Shown here piece after piece: positions 33,213 through 45,800 of a DNA stretch of 64,000 bases. The position numbers were made by a program, and so were the translations under genes. The stretch is from Viscum album. Its lineage: Eukaryota; Streptophyta; Magnoliopsida; Santalales; Viscaceae. Position 1 is the first letter of the stretch. Each line of letters starts with the position of its first letter. The notes beneath the pieces were generated by a model. It was not told the DNA's origin, made no database searches, and saw only the letters and a list, made by a program, of their open reading frames with translations. The DNA is taken from NCBI GenBank assembly GCA_963277665.1, contig OY728121.1:1652096062-1652160061 (forward strand). The letters run 5' to 3'.

Positions 33213-36200
33213 TATAGAGACCATATCCATATACACATATCACTATATAATTTTATGCACAATAAAACATCAAATTAAAATCCAAGGATAAAAAATTATA
33301 GTGTCTTGGAAGACTAGGTATATAAAACTAAAAACATAGGACTAAATAAAATATTTATTTAACTAATATTTCAAAAGAGGTAATAACTTATATTAAACTC
33401 ATAAATCTTCATAGGATAGCCTCCAGATATCATGAAAAAATGGATAAGCTAAAAATCCCAATAAGATAATAAACATAAGAATAAATCATCAACACATGTG
33501 TTAGATTTCATTAAAGAATGATATAAAAAGATATCGAACATATAAACATGGAATCATAGAAATGTTAACCAATATAAAACATGAATTTAGAACAATTCAA
33601 GGCTCAGTGCACATAGTGGATCCGAAATCAAGGTTCTACACCAAGATTGTTGCACATTGTAGCACGAGTCAATGCGAACCTCCAAGACCATTGAACATAA
33701 CATCTCATGATACCCAAATTTACCAAATGCTTTGAAGTGATATTTGGTTGAACCCATCTTAATATCATCAATACTATGTTTTTATCATAATGAATCATAT
33801 ATAATCAATCATACATATAAAAAAGGGTACCCATAGAATAAAATGGGTATCAAAATCCTATCATAAAGTCTAATGAATTGGTGTATCATATAAGTGTCCA
33901 TGAAAGAAAGGAAATAAAATAGATATGGACATTAATAAGGGAAAATTAGAAAGTGTATGGTACATGATTTGAAATATAAGTTACAACATGTTAGAATATT
34001 ATTTACAAAATGGTAGCATTAAAACAATGTAGTGTGGTTTTAAGAAAAATACTAAAGAGAAATTAAAATAGAAAATGGAATGATCATTAATATAAAACTA
34101 GATGTGAAACAAGATTAATTTAATAGTAAAAATACAGATTTCATATAAATAATTTTGTATTAAAATAGAGGATATAGGTCACATGAAGTTGGGTAATAAT
34201 TCGGGAAGATCATTTAAAACTAGCTAGATTATCTGGAAGAATTGGGAAGGGAACCACGTATATGTATATATATCCCCACAAGTGAATTATTAATGGATAA
34301 TGATAAAATATTATAAATAATAAACAATTTTTTTAATATTTACAAATAAATTAAGGATAACATCATTTGAAAAAAATAGAGATAGATTAACTCAAAAGAA
34401 TAATGGAGGTTCGGGTAGAATTCCATACCTTAAGTATGTTGGTGTCCTTCGCTGGATCATAATTTCCTAGATAAAAAATTAAATTCATTAATAAATAATT
34501 AATAAACGTATTATACATGTAATGTTTTTATTATATCCATAACTTTTTCATTAATTACCTTTTTATGGGTTGTGGGGTTCAATTTCATTGTTTTGGGAGT
34601 GTTTGTTTCATTGGTTTTCATGATTGCTTTACTTATATATATGGAATAATAAAAATGAAAGATGAGAATGGTTGACCAAAATTGGAGCTATATTTTATTA
34701 TTTATCATTCAATAGATTACATGGTTATAAAATTAATTTGGTTATTTGGAATATATATGAATAATTTTGTAAAACCTTAATGATAACTGTTTTGGTTAAT
34801 TGGCGGCTTTTTGATCACAACAGACTCATTTTGCATTATAAATTTATTTCATTTCAAAAAAATGATTACATAACATTAAATAATATATAATCCATATTTT
34901 ATATCATGGATCAACCATAAAATTAGTTTCAGGACATAAATTTATAAAGAAAATAGAAATTGAAAACCCATCATCCTTGAATGTGACAAATTAACACAGC
35001 TCGATGGTATTTTCATTAATAATATTAAAGGAGGAGAAAGGATAGATGATATTGAATTTTTCATTAAACCTAAGAAAATTATATTACATTTAATGTATTG
35101 ATTAATCAAAACTTTTGGATTAAAGGATTTTAGGAATGAAAAATAATGTAACATGAATGAAAATAAAAGAACTGAAAAGGGGAATTATCCCATTGAATAT
35201 ATCTTCCTTTGGAGCCTATTTAGAGGTGAGGTTTTTGTGTTTTCTATGAGACCATAGGCTTTTGGACATGGGTAGGATCTTGGGAGGAGATTTTGGAATA
35301 ATTAATCCATGCCAAAATGCTGGAGCAGAGTGAAGAGAATAAGGGGAGTGGTGGTGGTTTTTATAGTGGAGAAGAGGTGTGTTTTTCTCAATATTTAATT
35401 TATTAGTTTATTATTTTTCTAAAAACAAGAAATAATGATGTTATTTGAAACAAAATATAGTACCATGAGTATGTGATTTAGAACCAATTTGGATAACATC
35501 ATAATGACATCATTTATGACTCAAGCATGATGCAGAAATTCATTTATTTAGAAATAATAATATTTTACTATTCACAAAAACCATTTTTCGACATGTAGAA
35601 TTTAAAAATGAACTCTATTTTATGAAAATAATTTTCAAAATATGAGAAATGTAATTTATTTAACAAAAATAATAATTTACCTAAAAAATAAAAATATTAA
35701 AATTAAAATGCCTTTCTACCACTTGAAAAAAAATTAGGTCTCTTAAAATTGTCTCACAATAATAAGATGTGAAAATACTTATTTATGAATAAATTTAATT
35801 GAAATAGTTTTTCTATTAAATTATTTAATTATTCATAAAATTTTAAATATATATACGTGACTAACAAAAAAACCAACACTTGAATAATAATTTCTTTAAA
35901 TATTTACTAACTTATATTATGATATAATTATAATATATTGTAACATATAAGATGGATAAATTTTATTTATACATTAATTAGTGATATTTATAATCAATTG
36001 ACCAGTTTAGTATTCATAAGGGTCACATTAATATTTCAAAGTTCAAGTTATTATTTCATCAGTATATGTTCCTTAACATCTACAGATACCTTTTATTTCA
36101 CTCATTCATTATTTATATGGTTTGCATTGTGTTCTATATGTAATATTATATGATTGTACAATGAGAAATAATTATATAAATGTAATTACATTGATAAATA

Positions 36201-36214
36201 ATTGGGAAATTAAA
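33212..36214 (-). repeat. 5' LTR of the 25-36 kb chromovirus
   Basis: Partner of 25,061-28,123, next to the primer site. The outer end is set by alignment ('tgtaattacattgataaata' versus 'tgtaatttcattgataaaac') and carries a TATA box at 35,357-35,370 on the minus strand. Length about 3.0 kb. Confidence 0.85.
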
Positions 36215-36539
36215 ATATTGAAATAATATATATCATATTTTTTAATCATTGACATCTTTAAATCCATCCTTTAGAGATAGTGATAAAAAAGTAGAGGATA
36301 TCGATTCATGGAGTCAGTAGTTTTCATGAACGTGTGATTGATGTTCTTTTATTTTTCGTAGTTGATTTAATTTAATAAATTATAGTATATAATTTATTAT
36401 AGTAACATATTAGTATATCAATTAAAGTTTATATATTATATTAATGATGTTATAAAATGTTTGGAAGGGGAAGCCTGAGAAGAAGATATTATAGAGGAAA
36501 TGCTTATGTCGAGAGATTAAGTTTTCTCTTAGAAATATC
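36215..36539. other. AT-rich flank of the chromovirus
   Basis: About 325 bases with no reading frame, repeat partner or RNA gene that I can see. I could not find a convincing target-site duplication shared with the left flank at 25,056-25,060. Confidence 0.5.
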
Positions 36540-37115
36540 CTTAGAAGTAGAGTCCTTAACATAAGTAATGAACATGAGGCACAAACCTGTTGGTGAGGAC
36601 TCTTCCGTGCATCCAGGAGACCTAGGATAAAATCAAGACAGAGGAAAAATTCCCTGGGGGCTGTTACAGGACTGTAGCAGCACTGTAGCAAGAACTGTGC
36701 AGTACTGTATGAGGTACTATAATGGGAAACATTCTATACTATAGAAGGTACTGTAACCACTGGGAATTTTCAACTGTTTGGGCCTTCGGGACACCGATTT
36801 GGTCCCTGAGTCCTTTAAGGCCTTCAGGCCACCCAAGGCTTCGGGCTAGTAAGGCCTTTGGGCCACCTCAAGGCCTTTGTGTCACCTTAAGTGCAGATGC
36901 GAACCAGAAAACCTATAAGGAATAAGGTCTATAGGAAGATGAGAAAGGATCATTCACGATGAAGATTCTCGGGAGGAGCGGTTCCATGTAGATAGTCTGG
37001 GTTGTTTGTAATGTTTGAAGCATACTGGAAATGAATTCTTCTAAGGCCTACAGGCCATGTAATACTTACGCCAACGGGCCTTGTAAGGGTTCCACCTCAC
37101 GCCTTGAAAAGTTTC
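36540..37115. repeat. GC-richer island with short degenerate repeats
   Basis: A sharp composition change in AT-rich surroundings. It holds two repeat types. Around 36,663-36,760 'actgtagca'-like and 'tactgta'-like units recur at least six times. Around 36,778-36,888 five degenerate copies of 'AAGGCCTTtGGGCCACC' follow one another with a period of about 16-19 bases. Related pieces ('aaggcctacaggcc', 'aacgggccttgtaa') reappear at 37,045-37,090. It may be the U3 of an unrecognised LTR or another decayed repeat. No coding support; the short frames on both strands here look accidental. Confidence 0.6.
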
Positions 37116-38399
37116 CTATCAAAACTTAGTAAAAAATGAATAACTTCGGGACATTGGATGGATTATCATAAGCAATCATGAAGTTATGATTAAATAAATT
37201 ATAGGGGTTCTAATAGGATCAAAATGGTAATGTTTTTAATGAAATTTTAATGGAATTGTGTAACATGATGTTGTAGAAGGATACCATTATATGTGAAGAT
37301 AAAGGAAATTGTAGAAACACCATTTAAATTTCTAATTATGCAAAGATACTATTTATGGTTAAAATTCATATAAATAGGGGAAATATAAAAGTTATGTGTT
37401 TTTATGATTTATCAAAACCTCAAAATTACATTTACAAACAAGTTTTTTACATGTTTTGGGTTATTTTTTCTTATTAAATCATTTTTACCTTTTGTAATTT
37501 TACCGAATTAATTAATTTATACCCTTAGAAATTAATTATACTAAAAAAATTATAATTTCCCTTTTTAACTAATTTGAATCATCTAATTTGTATTTTCTAT
37601 TGTTTTTTAATTAAATTTTTTTAGTGAGAAATATTAATATTAAAATAAACACACATATAACATAAAAACTCTTTTTTTGTAAAGGTGTGTCTCAATATTA
37701 TTTCTTAGGTGTAAGCCATTATTATCAAAAATATCAATATTCATGATATATATTAATTTGTTACAAAATTAATAAAATTGAGTATATTTAAAATACATCC
37801 AAAACAAAAATTAACAATTAAAATAATTAATTAAAATAATTGATTAATTTTATATTGTAATTAAAATATTAATATTGTTTTATAAGAATAAACATGGGTT
37901 TTATAAATATTAATGAATATATTTAAAATGGAAACATTTATTCCTTAAAACATATTTTACTAAATAAAAAATTGGTCTTTATTATATACTAATGAATTAA
38001 TAAAATGTCAATATTTCACAATGGATATTTCTTCAAATTTAATCTAAAAAGATATTATTTTACAAAAATACCCAAAAATAGTCTATTGATGATTTTGAAA
38101 TGTGGAATTCCAAAATTATGTTAATTATATCAAATTAATTTTTAAATATTATAAAAACTAACATTAATTTAAAAACACATATCTAGAAAAAACATGTATT
38201 TTATCGAAATTAATATTATATTAATATATATTTTTACATAGTTTTCATAGGGTGGAAATTCTATTGATACCCATAAATTAAAAAACCATGATATATCTAT
38301 CATATATAATAATTTGATTTTATTAATTTATCTCCTTTTAATATTTTTATTATAAGTAAGAAATTTCACTAATCATAATATGTTTGATATTGTCATTTT
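37116..38399. other. AT-rich unassigned stretch
   Basis: Very AT-rich, with long A/T runs and no frame of note. It lies between the GC-richer island and the presumed start of the element A 5' LTR near 38,400. Confidence 0.55.
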
Positions 38400-40265
38400 T
38401 AGTCATGATCTCCTTATAATTTATTTTTAATCCTTATTCTGTTTCGTTAAATAATTTTGACCATAAAAATCGATATCTTATACCTAGTTGGGTTTGTATT
38501 TCAGAGGTGGTCTAATGGAAATGAGATGTGAAGATGAAGTATGGATATATAAAAAATTCATGTAATGAACTACTTTTCTGGGATTAAAAAAATATCGAAA
38601 AGTCTTTTGGTATATGTAAGACACTGGGGATTCATTATGTGAATCCCAAATTCACATCCTAAAAAGAGCTTGTCAATATATTTTTTTATTATTTCTGCCC
38701 TACGTTTTTCACATTTTCCAATCCCTTTTCTATTGAATTCATACCCCCACATAGGTTATTTTTAGATTTCAATTTGACCCTTTGAAATATTCTATTGGAT
38801 TTTAATGTTATTGATATAGAGATTGATGAAAATCCTATCCATTTCCATCTATTTCTTGTTCTATTAGTTTTCCCTTTGAGATAATCCTGGTTTTGGACGA
38901 CCAATACCGGATTCATGTTTGAGTTCTTATGCTCGTAGAATTTTTTTTCATAACTGAACGGAAGGAAGCGGGAAACTAATTCTACCTTGGTTGTTGAGGA
39001 ATTTCATCTCCTTTTATGATTTTTAGGTCAGGGGTCCATAACATCTACCTAACATCTATTTTTTTATAGTATATGAAATAAGTGTGACCACATAGACACT
39101 GGATGAGTGTAATCAATCTTAATTGGTAACCCATTTCCTTATGGAACCATGTGTATAGTCCTCCCCCAAATATCTTTGGAACCTTTGGAATTTATGTTGA
39201 ATCTTTCAACCACTAGGGGGTCTACCAACCCTTAATTCGAAGTTGGAACATGAATGTAATCAACCTAGATCCCCATGATTAATTAGAACCAAGTAATTTT
39301 TTGGATTAAGAATATGAATTGGTTTGGTATATGAATTTATATTTATATTATCATTCTAATTTTGATGATTGGATTTGTGAAAAATTATTGGCATTGAATT
39401 TTTAATCTAGTATGTAATTCAAATTAGTATTAAGGCAGGATGAAATATGTATATCATGGTATCTATAAAAATAATTTTTCTTAAATGAAATTTGAAATAA
39501 AAATTGATCTAACTATAAAAATAATGAGGGATATTGTATGGAGTTATATTTCTCTATGTACAATAATTCGAATAAAATTGGTAAATAGGTTTAATGGAAA
39601 ATAATTTAAAAATTGACCAATTGACTGATATCTATTTTGAAAAAAAAACCTATTTTTGTTTCGTATTACATATGGGTTAATGGGATTTTGGTGTTTCTAA
39701 GAATTTTTGGCTAGATAATTTCTTTGAATGAAATTATCGTCTTGGCATGGTGTTCATCCCGAAATAACATTATTGGTTTTGCATGGGATTCTTTATTAAC
39801 TAAAATATTAGGATTGACAGTGATTTAATTCCATGATAAAATCACAGGATTTCCCTAGCGTTCCTTCCTAGATGAAATTAAATATTGGACATGGTTCCCC
39901 ATCCTTGTTGAAAACTGTAGGATGGACTTTGAATACCATCTTGGATGAGATATTGGGTACGACGTGGTGTTCCTTCTAGGATGTGATATTGTGTTGGACA
40001 TGGATTTCCTTCCTAGACGACATATTAGTTTTGAAATGGAGATCATTCATATATGATATATAGGGATGGACAAGGATTTATATCCTGAATTAGATTTTAA
40101 TTTATTCATGGAATTCCTTCCAATTATTATACTATGTCGCAAGGATAGAGACATCAGATGTCATGATTAATTATGTTTGGCTAACCCCATGTGGACACCA
40201 TGAGATTCATGTTTGGAAGGGTTATTTGATGACATAAATTAATTACCCTATTATTTCTTATGTTT
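38400..40265 (+). repeat. Element A 5' LTR, first piece
   Basis: Aligns in order with the 3' LTR: 'tttgtatttcagaggtgg' (38,490) versus 'attagtatttcaaaggtg' (59,260); 'aattggtaacccatttcc' (39,121) versus 'aattggtaacccaatgcc' (60,011); and a block of 'gatgagatattgg'-type units (39,850-40,060) versus 60,720-60,900. Homology runs to about 40,250 ('taattaccctattattt' versus 'taattcccttgtttat') and then stops. Confidence 0.75.
39850..40070 (+). repeat. Short degenerate repeats inside the element A LTR
   Basis: A unit like 'gatgagatattggntnnrcatgg' followed by 'ntttccttcct' recurs about five times (for example near 39,871, 39,944, 39,980 and 40,015). The 3' LTR has the same kind of array at 60,720-60,900. 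Such arrays are commonly found in LTR U3 or R regions; their function is unknown. Confidence 0.5.
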
Positions 40266-42848
40266 TTCATCAGTTTCACATGTCACATTTTTTTCTTCCC
40301 TCCTTATCGATTTAAAAAGTAATGCATCATTCACCACCAAGTATGATGATTTTTTATCCTTGATCCTATTGGTACAAGGGGATTTTTTTATTCTTATTTC
40401 TTGGGATTCTCCCTTGGAGATATTTTTCTACTCTAGGTAACCTTCAATGATTTATTACATGTTTGTGAAACTTATTCCCAATGCCATCTTAAGGTTGACC
40501 TTGATTAATTGAATTTCATTTATATCTATATTGTATAAACATTCAGATATAGTAGATAGTATCATTAGGTTTGTATACGAATATGGTTGTTGATTGTATG
40601 GGTTATTTGAAAATTATTTCTCTATTTGAGGGAATCAGTCATGTATGGTATATTTGGAATAAAAACTAATACATATTATAACAATCATAGAGTAGTTTTC
40701 TATAATCACGTGTATTTTTTACAACATATACCACATGTTTCTTTTATTTGGATGATATTCCTTCTAGGTGGGAAATAGTATTAATATTTTATGGGGATAG
40801 GTGGTTCACATGTTTAAAATCATGTTATTCTAGGTTGGACATATGATTATGTTTTTGTGGGGATAGGTTGGATGGCGCTATTTCAGTTTTCTCCCAAGGG
40901 GTAGATGATCACACCTCAAGGATTTAAAGGTAATGAGATAGTGTTCCCACCATCGGGGGAAATTATCACACTCTAGACTTTACTGTGTTCCCATGGGGAT
41001 GATGACCAAAATTTTGTATTTGAGTGTGGTAACAAATTTTTTTTCCCCCATGGATGGAAATGATCACATGTACGGAATTAATATTTGTGGGATATTGGGA
41101 TTGGATCTCATGGAGGTACCCTAGTATTATTAAGTTTTCAGCATTGATCATCAGGGAGGTTCTTGATTCACCTAGCAAGTATATATGGGTCAAAAGCCTT
41201 GAAGTTCAATGCTTCAGTTTTAGTTCATGTGATAGGACCATTCCATGCATTTTAATATCTTGTTACATGGATTCTCACATTGTGAAAGTAGTATCTAGAA
41301 AGAATGGTGTGGGTATTACACATGGAAATTTCCTTAATCAGGAGGATAATCCCATTTTGGGGAGAATGAGGCATCCCATGATGATTATACATGGGGAATC
41401 TTGATTACTTCACACATGGTAAGGCTACAGTTAAATGACATGTACTGAGGAAATTTGCAAGTAGTTTAGAATCACATGACTATGATATTGGGATATAAAA
41501 TTTTATGTATTTAAGTTAGACTTTTATGGGGAATACATCTCGATAAATAATTCCCCAGTGAGAGAAGAATATCTATAAAATGCCTCTATACTAGGATGGA
41601 GTTTTGATTTACCTTGATGATGATGCCTCTAGGAATTAAACATCTACTCCACATGAACTTATAGGTGGTTTAGATCATAAATACTACAATGAAGGTGTGA
41701 AAATCATGGGTTTTGATGTTATTGTTCCTATTCATAGAATAAAGAGGAACTATGTTGAAAATTATTTGGATAAAAGGAATGGTAATAGTATAGTCCATTC
41801 ATTAGGAATATTTGGGGACATGATTGTTGATGATACATGACATGTTGAAATGTTTGGGAATATGAGAATGTTTGAATGGGTACAGAGCACCTAAATAGTC
41901 AACTTGCATGAAACATTGTTTTTCGGTAGGAGGCATTGGGTTTGGCACTCGATGGTTATTTCACATATCTCTATTGTACTAAGTGAAAATGGGGTTTTTG
42001 GAGACATGAGATCTCGTTTAAGTCCACTACATATATTCTGGAGGAATATTTCAAATATAAATTTGTGGTCATGCGCATGTTGGTGTTATGTAAAGGTGGA
42101 ATCACATCCGTACACCCAACATGTGTTAAGAGATGTTGTGTTAGGATAAACTATAATCCCTGAAAAATTGGGGCCAAAAGGAATTCAGTCATGAATGCTC
42201 AAAACTATGGAAAATATATGTAATTTTAGAGTGGTACAATTTCATGGAAGATGTGTTTATGTATGTAAGATATGACACTTCATCTTCAAGAGATCTGTCC
42301 TTAATGTTTATGGGGGGTATGTTATATTTATAGCCAAAATTTTTGGAATATGCCTTCAAACCCATCTATGAATTGAAACGAGGTTGGTAACATCCCGTTA
42401 CTTTCCCTACAGGGTGATACTGTGTAATTTAAGGCTGAAACGTCATCTTCCACATACAACGGAACTTATGCTCCACCAAAAAGATTTTTCAAAAATATTT
42501 GATGTCACATGTAAGTTCAATTTCCAATTTTTTAGGGATCATGGAGAACTATTGAACTATGATATTTAGCATCTCCTTTCACATGAAAGTGTGATAAATA
42601 TGGGATATCAAAGTTTCACATAAGTAATATCAAATGTGCACCCCTGATCTATTGGTACTTGAATGGAACTTTAATCTGACCCAGAAGATTATTTTAGGAA
42701 AAAATGAAATTTTGAGGTCCACGAAATGTTTTATATTCCAAAATCCACCTATAATAATATGATCTAATAGAGATCTAGAATTTTTGGTTCCAATGGAAAA
42801 CACCAAAGAAAATATTGAATTTCCACTATTTCTTGTAACTCTCTTACA
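40266..42848 (+). repeat. Element B 5' LTR
   Basis: Aligned landmarks with the right copy: 'cttattcccaatgccatctt' (40,469) versus 'tgttcccaataccatttaaa' (51,654); 'gagggaatcagtcatg' (40,628) versus 'gagggaatcattcatg' (51,799); 'cacacatggtaaggctacag' (41,411) versus 'cacacatggtaaggctatag' (52,574); 'attattttaggaa' (42,688) versus 'atttattttaggaa' (53,866). It probably ends with CTCTTACA at 42,848. Confidence 0.75.
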
Positions 42849-45800
42849 ATATCTTATGTGATCGGGATACCTTAAGGATACCATGCATATAAATAGGGTG
42901 ATGGGGCACTTGAATGGTCACCTAAATTTTGTGTTTAATAAGAATTCTCTCATGTTTGTAACTATAAATGTTTATGAAATTCCAGTCTATATGTCATGCC
43001 ATTCAATCAGTCCCTTCTTACATGACATGACTTGTGTGATAAACCCTTCACTTATCATGAATTTATCATATTTTTTGACCCATACCCATTTTCATAAACA
43101 TGTGCTACATCACATGACAAAAAGATTGGGTTTTCCGCAATCATATTAGAAATAGACAACCATGTTGATCAGTCCATTTCCAATGCTACTGCAACTTCAT
43201 GAAGAAATTTTTTTCCAAGAAACCGTAAATCCATCACTTTTGGAGTGTTTTTTATGAGAACAATGAGTTTTTGATTCTATATCAAGAGGATCATAGGTAG
43301 TAATTTTGGATAATCATGCTACCATTTTTGAATTTATGGATCTTTGAAAATGCGTCTATCCTAGTCATGGATGTCAACACTGCACATTTCTTCTACCTAG
43401 GTCATGAAGAAAATAATCATTGAAATATTACATCATCCAGTCGCCATTATAGGGAACCTAAGGATTTTTAGGTCTAAAACCTTGGTGGAAGAATGTGTAT
43501 AGTGACATTGGAATATTTATAAGATGAAAGGGTCCATGACCACTGTGAATGAATAATTATGGCTTGTATTTTGAATAAAATCTTGGGTTGGTACGAGGAC
43601 TATGACATATTATCCAATGGAAACTTAACTGAAAAAAATGTATTGGAGTGTTGGGTATACTTATCTTATGATGTGTATGAGGTTGATCATTGACATGTCA
43701 GCTTATATGATGCGGTTCGTAAAATCCAATTCTATAACTACCTTCAGTAGGATCTGCTTTCAGAACATATCATCTGGTGGTCCTTGGACATCAACATTTC
43801 CCACCTTCATCATGGAGAGGTGAGGATTAGCCCATGGGAACTCCAATGTATTAGAAGAATCCCACTGAAGAAATTACACAATGAATAATTACTTTTATCA
43901 CCTAATTCTATGGGGGACAGATACTAGACTCCCATCACATTGAAAATTATTTTGGATAAGTTGACTATGGTCTTGAAGCATCACCATCCTTTCCATATAG
44001 ACATCAACTTAAATACCTAGATGGGAATGCCCTTGAATGTAATAGTTGTGAATATTTCAGGAAAACCAAAGTATTTTCTTGTGGCATAGAAAAGGGGATG
44101 TTTGGAGTCCCACTTTTTGATTCTGAAGTAAGTGTAGTACCTATAATTAGGGTAAAATATAAAAGATCGATATCCAATTATCATATATATTACTATTTTC
44201 GACACATTCTTGAGTGTTTGAATGTTACTATTCAAACATGCATGTAAGTTCCATTATCCTGGGACATTATTGGGGGAATCTATCCTAGATTCTGGAAATC
44301 AGGTGAACATGGGAGTCCTAGTGCATGGTCGGCTATACAACCAACTCTGGTATGTTGTGAGGGGAAGCATGACATGGTGCATCTATAGTCTCTTCTGATT
44401 CCATTATGGATGGGTCGTGACACATAACATGGGTGACGAATTACCAAATACCAATGCACCCCTAAATGTAGGTAGGAGGAATTTTCTAAATATTTTTGGG
44501 GGTTCGACCAATTAATATTAATGATGAATGATTCATGATTATAATTGTAAATCCTAGGATTTTCAATTTTCAAGCCTTTCAATCCCCTTTTGAAGAGATG
44601 GTTCATAATATGGAGGGTAAAATATAGTAGTGGGTCAACCTTTAGACCTTATATGGTGGATTATTTTGTTCAATGATAGATATAAGAACCTAGTATGAAA
44701 TGTACACTCTTTCCCTATCTTCCTAAATGTTCAAATTCATTTTGATGTCATTGAGGTGAGTCTACATGTGGATCCAAAATGAATGGAATGTAGGTATCGA
44801 TTATAAAATTTAGTTAATGTTCATGAACAAAGGAACACGGGAGGTTATCATGATACTTCCAACAAATTTCAATGTTGGCCTCTCTCCGAAGTTTTCTAGA
44901 TATTGTGTAGCAGAATACCTAGTTGAAATCTTTTATCATAACATGTGGATAGTCATGCTATAATGAGAACAACAAGAGATTTAAGGAAGAAGGTAACATG
45001 ATCATAAATGTGACCATAAATATGTGAGGGATCAAGACAGAACAATGGGGGGGGGGGAATCTCAGGGTCTACTACATCCCCACCCTCTAATGATGTAAGG
45101 CTCTAGTAGAAGTAGCCACAAGAGAAATATGAGAGTTCTCGGGCTTGGATTAGCTAGATTGGGGAGGTTCTGTGGAAGAAGCCATGTTATCTATTTCATT
45201 TTATAGCTATAAATCCTATACTTTATTTTGGGTGGAATGAAAAATGTTTATTGATTCACTGATAATGGTTAAACTAGGAAAAAGGATCACCTGATAAGGG
45301 AATGAGAAACTAAAAATTGTACTCTCTAGAATTACATCCCTCATGGGATTCCATGATAAAGTTTCCAATCTTGAATGGATGGATTCATTCTTAGGCCAAT
45401 GAAAAGTGGATGGGCCTACCAATGATCATATTAAAGTTATGTTTGGGGGGGCTACCATTAGATGATATTTCTTCTAAAACCCAATCTTGTGATTTCACTT
45501 CCCATGGAGATGACACGTTGTGAACTAATGATGAAGATTATTTGGAATCCTCTACTAGCCGGGAAAGATAATGAGAGAGTATGGATGTTCCTCCGGAGGG
45601 TGATGAATTGACCAAACTCATGTGTATATTGTTTTTTTATTATTCTATCCTTCTATATACTTTCTTTTTTTCTAATGGTTTTCAAAGTAGATTTTTATCA
45701 TATATAGAAATCCAGGGGAGTCCTAGGAGGCCACAATTGTGGGGGGAGAGAGAACCAAAATAGTTTTTAAGGATCACACCTAGGGGGTTTCAGTAATTGT

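Larger units (their letters stand above)
25061..36214 (-). mobile_element. Near-complete Ty3/gypsy chromovirus
   Basis: About 11.2 kb with two LTRs of about 3 kb, a primer site at 33,203, a polypurine tract at 28,124, and Gag, protease, RT, RNase H, integrase and chromodomain remnants in gypsy order on the minus strand. The C-terminal chromodomain marks it as a chromovirus; long LTRs and motif style suggest the Tekay/Del group. Frames are broken throughout, and catalytic residues of RT and integrase are changed. The LTRs are clearly diverged, so insertion is old. Confidence 0.88.

Noticed and set aside
41054..41404. 116-codon plus-strand frame
   Set aside because: It falls within the element B 5' LTR and is not kept open in the aligned 3' LTR at about 52,220-52,565.
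44280..44606. 108-codon minus-strand frame
   Set aside because: No known motif, no supporting neighbours, and opposite to the inferred strand of element B.
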